Shown here in pieces: positions 53,622-64,000 of a stretch of 64,000 nucleotides of DNA. The DNA is taken from NCBI RefSeq assembly GCF_030272615.1, contig NC_081412.1, positions 23,714,432 through 23,778,431 of the forward strand, given 5' to 3'. The notes below the pieces were generated by a model. The model searched no databases. It was given only the letters and a program-made list of their open reading frames with translations, and had not been told where the DNA came from. Both the position numbers and the translations under genes were made by a program. This stretch comes from Cryptomeria japonica (Eukaryota; Streptophyta; Pinopsida; Cupressales; Cupressaceae). Positions within the stretch are counted from its first letter, which is position 1. Each line of letters begins with the position of its first letter.

Positions 53622-53688
53622 GAGCCCTCATTTTAGAAATGGGGGCTCGTTATTAAATCCAACGGTCAAAAAAATGGAACGAGCCCCC
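53622..53688. repeat. Overlapping inverted repeats GGGGGCTCGTT / AACGAGCCCCC
   Basis: An 11-bp perfect inverted repeat (53641-53651 and 53678-53688) shares its left arm with a second, imperfect hairpin, GAGCCCTCATTT / AAATGGGGGCTC (53622-53648). It lies just upstream of the transposon-like gene and could be a decayed transposon terminus; no matching end was found on the far side. Confidence 0.6.
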
Positions 53689-53699
53689 GTTTTTAAAAT

Positions 53700-56503
53700 G
53701 GGGCCCCGTTATGTGGAAGTTGATTCCACAACTCGCCACTTGGCTCAGGATTAGGCCCAGGATAGGCCTGGGATGGCCACACCTGAGACATGGACCTGCA
53801 AATTCAAATCTCCATGAATGAAAGCACAAATATGAACTTTTGAAATAGTTTACGTGCTTCTAATTAGAGAATTTTTATACGAAATGAAAACCCATTTCAG
53901 ATTATACTTTCAATATTCTAAGTATGTAAATTTATTTAAATATTGATTATTTTAACTATTTTTCATTTAATTTATACTAAATCGGGTCCAAAAACTTGAA
54001 ATATTACTAATTTTGTTAATATAATAACTTTTTTATTTTAATGAATTTTGAAAAAAAAATTATGTCATCAATCTTGACAAAATTATTTTCTATTTAAAAA
54101 ATATATATAATTTTTTTTTAAAGTTTACGTCAAATTATGTGGGTCTTACACGTCAAATTTTTAAAAAGATAATTACGGTCATTAAAAAATTAATTAAAAA
54201 AAAATACAGAAAAATATGCTCATCAATCTTCAGTGTGTTACAAACCATTTCCCAAAACGGTTTGAGAAATAATTTTAATTGTGTCAAAAAGTGTGGGTCG
54301 TACACATGCATGGTATGGTCTTGAAATAGACATTTTTAAAACATAGTTTTTAGAACTCCATTCAAAAAGTTATTTTTTATTATGTGGGTATTAAAATAAA
54401 TTACATATTTGGAAAGTAAACTTAGAGGGCTATCTTTTATATTACTGACTTTTTCCAAGATTCAATCTCTAAGTGTTTCAAAATTTAAGCTCAAATGAGA
54501 CAAAATATGAAAATCAGGGAAAACACTTAACTTTTTGGCCAAAAAGTGGACTCAGCTTCTTGCACTGACCCTTTGCAAGGTTTGTTGTCAGATTTCCTCC
54601 AAATTGAGCAACATGTAGATTGATTGTAAAGGCTTGGAGCCTGCAAGTGTATTGTAAAAGTTTGTTACATATTGATACATTGGTTAAATGATGCTTTAGA
54701 GTGTGGGGATTTTGACCTGAAAGGGTTTTCCCCACATATATCAGTGTTTCTTCTCTTCTATCCATCTTTCTTATTTTCTTCTTTCATGTTCTTAAGGTGT
54801 TGATTTTCATGTGACTATGCTGCCAAAATTTATTTAGATCTGTTAACTACATTATCTTTCCTCTAAGGGTTAATGGATGGGAAATTAAAGTTATGTCTAT
54901 TTCCACTTTAATGGCTTAGTAGTATGTGCTCATATCAAGTTATTGGAATATGATTAAATAGAAATATAGGATACCAAAGGTGCACAAATTGGTTCTCATA
55001 TGGATTTCTAGGCTTATCTTTCTCTTTCAAGCATAACAACAAACATTAAATTTCATAAAACCATACATATTCTTCTCAAGAAGTCCTCAAAACTTTTATA
55101 TTTAATACAACACACATGAGAAGAAAAGACATAAAATAAGGAATGCATCTAATGTCAAGGTCGGAAAAACCTCTCAAATCATTTAGTAGACCAAGAGTGG
55201 ATACAAGAATGTCATGTCCACAAAACATCAACAAATAAAAAGATTATAATAAATGAAAATATTCTCTTTAGGTCCATAACCAAGTGTAGGCTCCTTGATC
55301 CTTTTCCTAAAATCCTCATTAAAGAGTAACCATCTTGACACTTGATTCCAAAAAATATGTGATATCTTTGTATCACCTGAGTCTTTCTAGTCTCCATGAG
55401 CATCCATCAATCATTCCATGTCTGCTCCAAATGCAACCCTACAAAATCATGAAGCTCCAAGAAAATGTTTAATACTCAAAACCAAAAAGAACAAATAAGA
55501 CCATTATAAAAGTTACAACTATAAGATTAAGAACATGAACATGACAGATCATGATCTAATATTTCCTTTTAGGAGATCATAAGTATCAAATGAACATATC
55601 ATAAATCAACAACTAACCAAATACTCAAGAGTACTCCATGATAAACTAAGATGTCACCATTTCGAATCACATGAAGATAACCACCCATCATTAAATGATG
55701 AATTTACATCACTGCTAAAGCTCCTATTAAATTGTGTAACCAATCTCTCCAAGTATCATGATAACCATCTCTTGTCAATGAAACCCAATATATTAATGAA
55801 TCTCATTGTAGATTAAACAATTTCCAAGAGCCCATCTATGACACCAAGAAACAATGTAGAAGATCATCCATCTTCTAATCAAATATTATCCATGGATCAC
55901 TACACACTACAACAATTATATCTTAGAACCAAAATATTGAAACAAATAAGATATAACATATTATGTAATTGTATAAAGTTTCCATTGAAATTGATATCGA
56001 GTTATACATTGCACCATGACCAATATTATTACCAAAACTCCAACGAAAGTGAACAAATCTTCTCATGCACCATAAAATACTATTAAGATTCAAAGGAACA
56101 ACAATATCAGGTACTCCCAAAAAATATTCTTCTCATTGCAATCAACATATTAATGTAGTAATGATGATCAATAATAAGGCCTACCAAAAAAATCCTCATC
56201 AAATTTTTTTACAAGATCTACACAGATGCAACCTCTCAAAAGAAAAATACATAGTTAGTGCTCCAATCTTAAATAATTGAAAGATTCAACCTCACATCAA
56301 TATCATGCATAAAAGATATAATCAGACATAACATGTGGATTTCCTGAAAGATCAAACACGAGGATCAATGCCAGAACTAAATTCCTAAAAAAATCCATAG
56401 AGGCGTATCCATATATCAATAAGAATCCACCAAATAACGATGCGAAATTGTAACTATATTCATCTAGGACATCCTAAATACAATAATATCACATAATACA
56501 ATA

Positions 56504-56505
<2 letters not shown>
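53700..56505. other. Spacer with a copia LTR-like motif
   Basis: No gene is recognised. Near 54700-54745 the minus strand reads GTGGGGAAAACCCTTTCAGG then TCAAAATCCCCACA, the same inverted LTR motif seen at 1429-1465, so 54.5-54.8 kb is probably a copia LTR remnant in minus orientation. The rest is AT-rich without structure. Confidence 0.4.
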
Positions 56506-56506
<1 letters not shown>

Positions 56507-56586
<80 letters not shown>

Positions 56587-56599
56587 TCTCTCTCACACA

Positions 56600-56632
<33 letters not shown>
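56507..56632. repeat. (TC)n then (CA)n microsatellite
   Basis: About 88 bp of almost pure TC, with one interruption near 56582, run directly into about 38 bp of CA. Confidence 0.97.
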
Positions 56633-56633
<1 letters not shown>

Positions 56634-58399
56634 ATAATTTTTGGTTAATGTGTAAAACTTGCAAAACCATCTCCATAAAACTGAAATCCACTTAAACATC
56701 TAGACATTCACATGAATCATGTCAATTGAACAATGAAATAAGTACAAATATACAAAAGACACAAACTAAAACAAGAGAAAAATGAAACCCAATAGGAAAA
56801 CTAAGCTGTCTAAGATCTTGTAATATATGAAACATATTAGCTCCACAAGTCACTGAGAGGTCAATAGCTTATCTTCCAATGCTTTTGTATAACGAAGGGA
56901 TAAACCCATGAAGCCAACATAGCACTCCATTATGTAGTATAAATAGTTGGTGTTTCTCCATGTAACTAAGATGTTAAAAGTACCCATCCACCACATGAAC
57001 ACCTTCTCACTACACCTGACCACAAGGTAAAGGAAAAGAATAAGATGATATACACATATTATCAAACATGATCTCTAAGCTAGTATAACATAACAAAATC
57101 CATGGAGATCCACAACCATGAGCTTACAATGCCCAACTAATTACATTGACAATATCCATGGATTTCAATCTCATAGATCTACAAAATAAAGATAATTCAT
57201 ATAAAATTCATTGCATCCCAACAAGCTTTCAACAAAATTTAATTCCTTCTAATATATTCTCAAAAGCATCCTAAGCTAAGAAATAAAAAATATAGGAATA
57301 CTAGAATCAGTTAACCTTTAACTTTGATACTGGAAATGTTGAAAAATATGCAAGTTGATAACAAAAGGTTGGAAAATTCAATGCCTATCCAAATAGTCAA
57401 TCAAAGGATGAGATGCAAGGTTTACAAGTTACTAAAAATGACAATATGAAACTTATATGCAAATTTGAAAATTAAGTTAAGTTAATATGGACTTGCCATT
57501 ATTAGTTCCTTCTTTTTTATGATGCTAAAAATCAGCTTCCATAACATGCTTATTAACACTACCTTATTCAAACTTATAATAATAATAAATAAACCATAAC
57601 ATCACCATATGATATTAGAAAAGAGGCATAAATCAATAGCATAAGATCATTACCTAACAATGATTTATGTGGAGAAATCCTTGAAAAAACAAACTCCACT
57701 AAGAAGAGAGACTAAGTATGCATTGTCAACAAATAAATGTGATTACAATACATTCACTTTCATTCTCTTTTTTCCCCAACATAGAAGAACTTGTGTAAAC
57801 AACCTCCTTATGCTTCTCGCATATCCTTGTTCCTATAGAGTAACTCTACATTCAAGTAATTCTCTCATTCTATATTCAAAGAGTTGTTTATATAGAATAC
57901 CAAGAGCTCTAAACCACCAAACAAAGCATCCAAAGAAGGCTCTTCATTCTAAAATCCCCAACCCTTGGATTGCCTCCATGGAATGTGACAGGACACCAAT
58001 TTTGGCTCTAATAATTTCTCTCTAACTTGGGTGCCCAAACATGAAAGATAAACATTACATTAGAAATAAATGATAAAATACTAAGAGACACGTGTTGCCT
58101 CTTCCAAGTGCCCACTTGGAGAAGTTCAAAGGTCACTCATTTGTCGACATTTGATGTCATTAATTATCTCATTCTAGGCATCCACATGTGGGAAAACAAT
58201 ATTATAAAATTATCTTCACAATCCGCCTTTATGGTTACTAGTTGAATCCATCACCATTTATGAATGTTGCAAATAATAGTGAGAATAAATACTACACAAT
58301 ATTTTTCCAATGCATCCTAAATGTTTTAGGACACTTTGCAATAATGTTGAAACCATGTCATAGGATTTGCAAGGAAGATGAAACCTTAATCCTAATAAT
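56633..58399. other. Spacer with a possible copia LTR remnant
   Basis: No gene is recognised. At 57668-57700 the plus strand reads TGTGGAGAAATCCTTGAAAA then AACAAACTCCACT, a decayed form of the copia LTR motif seen at 1429. The 121-codon frame at 57660-58025 spans it and shows no domain. Confidence 0.4.
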
Positions 58400-58568
58400 A
58401 CACACACACACACACACACACATGCATATGTGCATCATGTTACATGTACATGTATGCATATGCATATGCATGTGTGTGTATGTATGTATATGTCCCTGTG
58501 TGTATATATATGTATGTGTATATATATGTGCATGTGTGTGTATGTTATACATGTACACACACACACAC

Positions 58569-58647
<79 letters not shown>

Positions 58648-58674
58648 TGTATATACATACATGTTATACACACA

Positions 58675-58730
<56 letters not shown>

Positions 58731-58774
58731 GACACATGTATATACATACATGTTATACATGTACACACACACAC

Positions 58775-58815
<41 letters not shown>
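58400..58815. repeat. Compound microsatellite (AC, TG, AT) with internal duplication
   Basis: Blocks of AC (58400-58421), TG-rich (58440-58550), AT (about 58571-58640), AC (about 58664-58716), short AT, AC, and AT (about 58778-58814). The unit ACACATGTATATACATACAT followed by GTTATACA occurs near 58643 and again near 58732, so part of the array was duplicated as a block. All long frames here on both strands are compositional. Confidence 0.95.
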
Positions 58816-58819
<4 letters not shown>

Positions 58820-60622
58820 AATTTTTTTTTTTGTACAACTTAGAATGACAATTAGGAGGGTCCCATATGAGCCATACTAAGTGGACAACACTTAATGTGT
58901 GATATTTAATCCTAGTCGTTAAGTCATCTATATTCTTTACTTCTTCATCTTTTCATTTTAAAGTAGGATACGAGTTGAGTGCCAATTATCAAGACATTTT
59001 AACAAATCATCTTTTATAAGAGTTGCTTCTAGATTAGTTGTGTAAATCATCTTTTGATGCGTGATAGTAATTGCACAATAATGATATTAGATCAACTTCC
59101 TTTAGACCCATTTTCCAGTCACCAAATCTTGAAGTGACTGAAAAAAAAAACATAGCTTTTTTTATTGTATATTATCTTCACCCATCAAAGTTGATATACA
59201 ACATGAAGGGTGATAATATTTCCTATTATGTGCTCGATCACCACACTAGTCTTAGGTATCTTTATGTGTTGGGAGACTATGGATGTTTTAGCAAATGATC
59301 TTCATACTAATCCTCCCTCAAATTCTAGTTTTATAAAGCCTTTATTAATACTTGTTTCCTATAGCTGCTAAGAAACCAACTTAGATTTCTTCTTCAAGAA
59401 TGTTAAACAAAAACAAGTATTTCACACACATTAGTGGTTTTGTTGATCTTGGAATGATTAAATGTACTTTTATTTTTCTTAAAAATTGTAAATATCTAAA
59501 ATATTAAAAAATAGATTTAACAATAATATTAAACAACATAATATAATAATTTTTTTCATAATTTTTAGACACGTTAACTTCAAATATCTAAAAGTTTGAA
59601 ACATAATATACCAATTTTAATTTATATATTATAATATAATACAATGTCTTTGGCTTTAAAAAATGTCCTTTCTTCACTTGGTATAGCTAGAAAAATTAAA
59701 ATCATCTAAAAGTTTTATGTAGTTTTTCTAAACCACAAAAGAGTTCCTTGGGTTCTCATTTAGTTTTTTTTATTAATTTTATTTGTCATAAAACTTGCAT
59801 TTATTGGTTCTAATATAATTTTAATATATATATTATATTTATTTTTTCAATTTGTAAAATCTTATGAATTTCAAAAATTAATTCATTTGAAAAAAAAAAT
59901 ATATATCCTAAAAAATTGTCTAAACCAAATTTTTACAATTTTCAAACCTAAAAAATATACATTTAGATTATAAAAAAATCAAATTTATAAGAAAATAAAA
60001 AAATACTATTTAATTGATTCAAATATATTATTTAAATCACTAATTAAATATACAAATTATGAAATGATTGAGATAGTATTAGTATAAGAGCAAGTACTAA
60101 TAACCCATGTGAAGACATAGTATGATAGTACTATAATGCATGTGAGTGTGATAGTACCAGTTATAAATTCTCATTAATACAAACTGTAAGAAATTAATAA
60201 CTGATGTGAAAAGGGATAGTGTGAGGGTGTCACTTATAAATTCACATTTAGTGTAGACAGTGAGAAATTAATAATTGATGTGAAAAATGATGGTGTAAAA
60301 TATTTGTATATAGATAGTGGTACAAAATGTATTTGAATCTTTAACATTTTCAGTTCTAAGAGATTTCCACAATCCATTGTAAATAAGAGTATAATCTCAA
60401 AGATTTTTTGAGGAGATTTCTTCATCTTGATGATGGATCACGGAGTGTGATCCGTTGATGCAAAAATCTTACACACAATCGAACCCACATATTCTTATAT
60501 TTAATATGTGATTATTTTAAAATTACTATTAATTCTCTGTCAACTTTATAAAATAGATTTTTTTTTCTCTCTGTTACACATTTTGTATTTCCATAGTATC
60601 TGACTGACCACAGGTACTAAAA
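58816..60622. other. AT-rich spacer upstream of the desulfhydrase-like exon
   Basis: No gene is recognised. Two related blocks near 60100-60180 and 60185-60300 share 'ATTAATAA(C/T)TGATGTGAA', 'GTGTGA' and 'TTATAAATTC(T/A)CATT', an imperfect repeat. A TTTATAAAATAG box near 60545 could serve as a TATA element for the exon at 60764. Confidence 0.4.
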
Positions 60623-60763
60623 GTGAAAGCCTGCTATAACAACGTAACTCTCGTTTTATACCAACGTACCTACCTAGTACATCTTTACATTAAGGTGACT
60701 GGCGCATTCCATCAATCTTACAGGAAGTTCGGTTTTCGCATACCAGCTCTGAGTTGTAAAAAA

Positions 60764-60928
60764 ATGGAGGTGAAGATCCAGTCCGGGAGGGAAGAGCAAA
60801 CAAGTTCAAGTAAAATGAATGGACTACTAGAAAGCAGAGGGACCTTTTTGAGTTTATGTCAATATACACCACCTTCTTGGGCAGCCCAACTTGGTCCTAT
60901 TCCCTCCCATTACTATGCACTTGGACAT
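60764..60928 (+). CDS. First exon of a D-cysteine desulfhydrase-like gene (partial)
   Basis: The 55 codons from the ATG at 60764 encode a short variable leader and then 'YTPPSWAAQLGPIPSHYYAL' and Gly-His. Plant D-cysteine desulfhydrases, PLP-dependent fold-II enzymes related to ACC deaminase, begin with 'Y(S/E/T)PPSWAS.L.P(L/I)PSH.FSL(G/A)H' followed by the substrate channel strand '(F/L)PTPIH.WNLP'. The exon stops exactly after Gly-His at a good donor, GTAAGT (60929), in phase 0. The PLP lysine and glycine loop would be in later exons, none of which is found before 64000. The upstream frame is open to 60623 but has no likeness to the family, so I take the ATG at 60764. It may be a working gene with a long first intron or a detached exon. 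Confidence 0.55.
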
Positions 60929-63900
60929 GTAAGTTATTTTTCTGTAACAAAGGAGGACATAGTTTATGCTCTGATTTTAGTTTTTCAACATAATTCTGTT
61001 CTTGTACTGTTCACTCTGAGTTCTTATGATCACTTATCTCATCCTACAGTTTCATGGAGAAAACCAATTGTGTTTATGCGCAACTCTGTTTTGATTTAAA
61101 ATCCAGTTTCTAGGAAAACCCAATTATTGCTGTGTAACACTACAACAGGTAATCATTTTAAAAAATCAAACGTAACGGATAATAAATTTAAAAAAATCAA
61201 GCGTTTTCCTAGGAAGGCCTATTTATGTCTGTGTGACACAAACGCTAACTGAGTTTTTGTAAGTTTCTTTTGAATATGCTTACAGGGCCTATATAATAGA
61301 GAAATTGAAAATATTAAATTTAAAGAGATTCTAAGGAAAACCTAGTTATCTTTCATTAAAATTTGAATCTGACCCAAATGCTACATCGGCCACAGTTTTA
61401 GCCCCTGATTTTAACAACTCTCGGTAGGTTTTGGCTATGAATTTCTATTTTAATGATACAATGAAATCATAAGAAGTTGCGTATTTCTTTCTTTGGTAGA
61501 ATGTCGCGTATTTCTTGTTAGTTTCAGGTACAATAACAAAATAAATTAGAAAATGATTAAAAAGATCCAATCACGTTACAAAATGACATGAATTTTATCC
61601 TCTTTAGGCCAATTTGGTCTCTATTACCTATTTAATAGTGTTTACTTATTTAGAAGATTAGTTCTATGATTGTTTAGTATTGGAATACACTCTCCAATCC
61701 TTGTTTGCCTGTATTGGTTTAGATTTCATGAACTAGTTGATGATTGATGATTGCAAATATTTGTGTAATAGTGCGTGATATTTTTATATGGCAGGCATAT
61801 CAGAAGAAAATGTATTTTGTCGTCTACTTTATTCCTTTTACATATCCTAGAAATTCATTGTTCCCAAGGTGTCTTTAGGAAGGTCCATTTACCAGTTTCA
61901 CTATGTAGGTTATGTGAGTTGGTTCTGTACTTTGCGAGCTTGATATTCTTTTTGGAACCAGTTATTTTTTACGGGTAGGTGTGATGTGTTCATTTTGCAG
62001 TTGATGATATTTGACTAGTAACGAAGTATTCTCTTGTGTAGATGACCCAAATGCTCTAATGCGACTGAAATGCAGTAGAGTGTTTTATACTTGTGGGCAT
62101 TAGGGAGACCCTAAAATGTCTTAACCAAACGCTTCAATGGAAAATTTTCAAAAAGTATTTCTTAGGAAGCCCCAATTAGTTTTATGTTACTGAGTTACTC
62201 ACATGCTACAATGGAGTACAGTTGCAGCCCCTGATTCTAATAGGATCTAATAGTTGTCTGTAAGGAGTTTTTGTGCCAAAGAGATCTGATGTCACATGAT
62301 GCTGTGGATATCTGTTACAGAGAAAGAAAAAAAGGTAAAATTATTTCATCATCTATACTTGATTATTAAGCTTGGATGGCGACAACATACTTAAGAATTG
62401 TAAACGTGGCAGGCTTGAATATACCCAATGAGTTATTACATCGCAACCACACCAGTTACTCCCTAGAGCTATGTGCCATCTCATCGCAGTGATGGAGATT
62501 TGAACCTGGGTCATGCTATTACGAATGCCTCCATTTACAATTACAAAGCAACTGATCCGAATATTGTGTAATAAATTTTAAAATGATATAAACATTATTT
62601 TTTCTTGTTGGGTGTTTGGAGAGTACAATTTGAGAGAGGGAAGGTGCTGAAGAAAATTTTATCCGATATAAAAAGAGGCTGTTCACAGCTTCCAAAATTT
62701 AGTATATCTGTTAAGTAAATTGAAGCCATAAAGCTATAAATGTTTCTTCAATTAAATCATTAAACCGAACTTGGAACAAATTCTTAAGTTGCCGAATCTA
62801 TATAAGGGGCAACAAATTTACAGGTAATTTGCCAATTAACTTGCCAACTTCTTGAGTTTCTGGTCCACTGTACATGGTATTGTTTCTTCCATTCCATGGT
62901 CATCTCTTGTAGTTGCTCAAAACTGTGCAACTTTACTAGCTACGATCACAACGCAAATTCTTATTATGCTTCCTCTATCCTTTCCTCCCAGTTTGCTGAT
63001 TCATCTTCTTGCAGATCAATGTATTACTTCATATTTTTAGCTTATGGAGTCAAGGATCCAGGTCAACATTTCTACCATGCCCTCATAGTCGTACTGAAAT
63101 TAGTATCCAAGTCATGAGCAAGTTTGTTTATATTCTTCTTATCCCCGTTTTCCTTCCTTCAATCTGTCCTTTGTCTTCGAGAGGTGCTCCTGCATATACG
63201 TCAACCAAATTATTCCTGCCCATGGTTTGTATATCTGCTTTTCCTCTCCACTCTTATAGACAATAACAAAAAGAGTCTTGTTCTCTTACATGCACTGTTT
63301 CTATTGCCATTCAAAAGTTTGAAATCACAAACATTTGATTCGAGCACTTTTAGATGCATCACTATTATCACCTTTTATACTATTCCAACCTTGGAGTTGA
63401 TCTTCTGATGGGTCATAAGTTCATGAGTTATAACTACTAGCTTGATGTGTGATGTTTCTTACTGGATTACTGAAACTGATCTCATCTGGCCTCCTTTGTG
63501 TTAATATGGAAGGTTTATTTTGAAGCCCTGCAAGCAGTAGTTGTTGGAAATATGAAACTCAACGGTCACACGATCTTTCGTTTTCTTCCAACTATTCATT
63601 TCATAGCTGAATATGAATATATAATGACTGTGTGCAGTCCATGTATTAAAGATTGATTAATGAAGTTATTCCACACGATTGAAATGAATGTAATCATTTG
63701 ACAAACCACTATTAAATTTCTGTGTTCTGCTCGTTTAAATTAACAGTAGCACATGTAGGAGACTTTTTTTTTGCACCAATAAGACCAAAAACATTTCTTA
63801 CCTTCAGGTGGAGATTAATAAGAACCTGTAGTTTGACTTGCAACTCTTACACATATGTATAGGTAAGTGCAGGCTGACTTGCAGGTATGTGTGTACGCAC

Positions 63901-64000
63901 ATCAACAGAATGTACATTGATATAAATCAGAGGTAGAAATCAGCAATGTTCTTGGAGGCTGGTCAAAATACCTTAGCCGATGGTCAAAATACCTTAGCCG
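60929..64000 (+). other. Presumed first intron of the desulfhydrase-like gene, or spacer
   Basis: No further exon of the enzyme is recognised. Diverged repeats of a 'GGAAAACC(C/T)AATTAT...TGTGT.AC' block lie near 61107, 61205, 61330 and 62160; the last two extend together for about 110 bp through 'GCCCCTGATT(T/C)TAA'. A 21-bp tandem duplication (GGTCAAAATACCTTAGCCG) closes the window at 63961-64000. Short frames at 62852-63408 show no domain. Confidence 0.4.

Noticed and set aside
54514-54765. 83-codon minus-strand frame
   Set aside because: It overlaps the copia LTR-like motif and has no homology I recognise.
58242-58880. Open frames of up to 212 codons on both strands
   Set aside because: They are translations of AC, TG and AT dinucleotide runs, giving His-Thr and Ile-Tyr repeats; there is no gene.

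Overview
The window looks like nuclear DNA from a gymnosperm, probably a conifer. The evidence is a TPS-d type terpene synthase with conifer-style motifs, very dense and old Ty3/gypsy and Ty1/copia remnants, long AT-rich spacers and GT-AG introns. No intact complete gene is present. Two loci of host origin are recognisable: a broken terpene synthase on the + strand (28768-44214) and, near the right end, what looks like the first exon of a D-cysteine desulfhydrase-like PLP enzyme (60764-60928).

Layout. 1-1.6 kb: minus-strand copia gag, primer-binding site and LTR edge. 1.9-2.8 kb: degenerate repeat. 2.8-6.6 kb: plus-strand copia gag-pol ending abruptly in RNase H. 6.4-8.3 kb: minus-strand retroelement ORF and a LINE-type RNase H. 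8.85-9.85 kb: AT-rich tandem repeat. 10.35-17.1 kb: Ty3/gypsy element with two LTRs and an archaeal-type RNase H placed before the reverse transcriptase. 18.3-19.4 kb: palindromic minisatellite. 20.3-24 kb: partial LTR element, minus orientation, with two arrays of a GCGCTAA motif. 24-27 kb: long decayed ORF of a repeat family. 28.0-28.7 kb: protease fragment and a miniature LTR element about 100 bp upstream of the terpene synthase start codon.

The terpene synthase is split in its fifth exon by a 12.4-kb Ty3/gypsy element in minus orientation (29950-42384; 268-bp LTRs, tRNA-Asp type primer-binding site). Removing the element and one copy of the 5-bp target duplication brings the two half-exons into one reading frame. 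The gene also carries in-frame stops, mostly explicable by C-to-T change. The gypsy element has an extra sense-strand ORF between integrase and its 3' LTR, preceded by a cluster of TCCGTACGGA-like motifs and three GC-rich hairpins.

44-60 kb is spacer with a pair of MITE-like repeats, LTR fragments, a decayed transposon-like gene on the minus strand split by a 2.2-kb insert between perfect 94-bp direct repeats, a plant mobile domain (PMD) remnant inside that insert, and long dinucleotide arrays. 60.6-64 kb holds the desulfhydrase-like exon and what may be its first intron.

All identifications are by eye from motifs and reading frames. No searches were run, and exon edges and counts of differences are manual.
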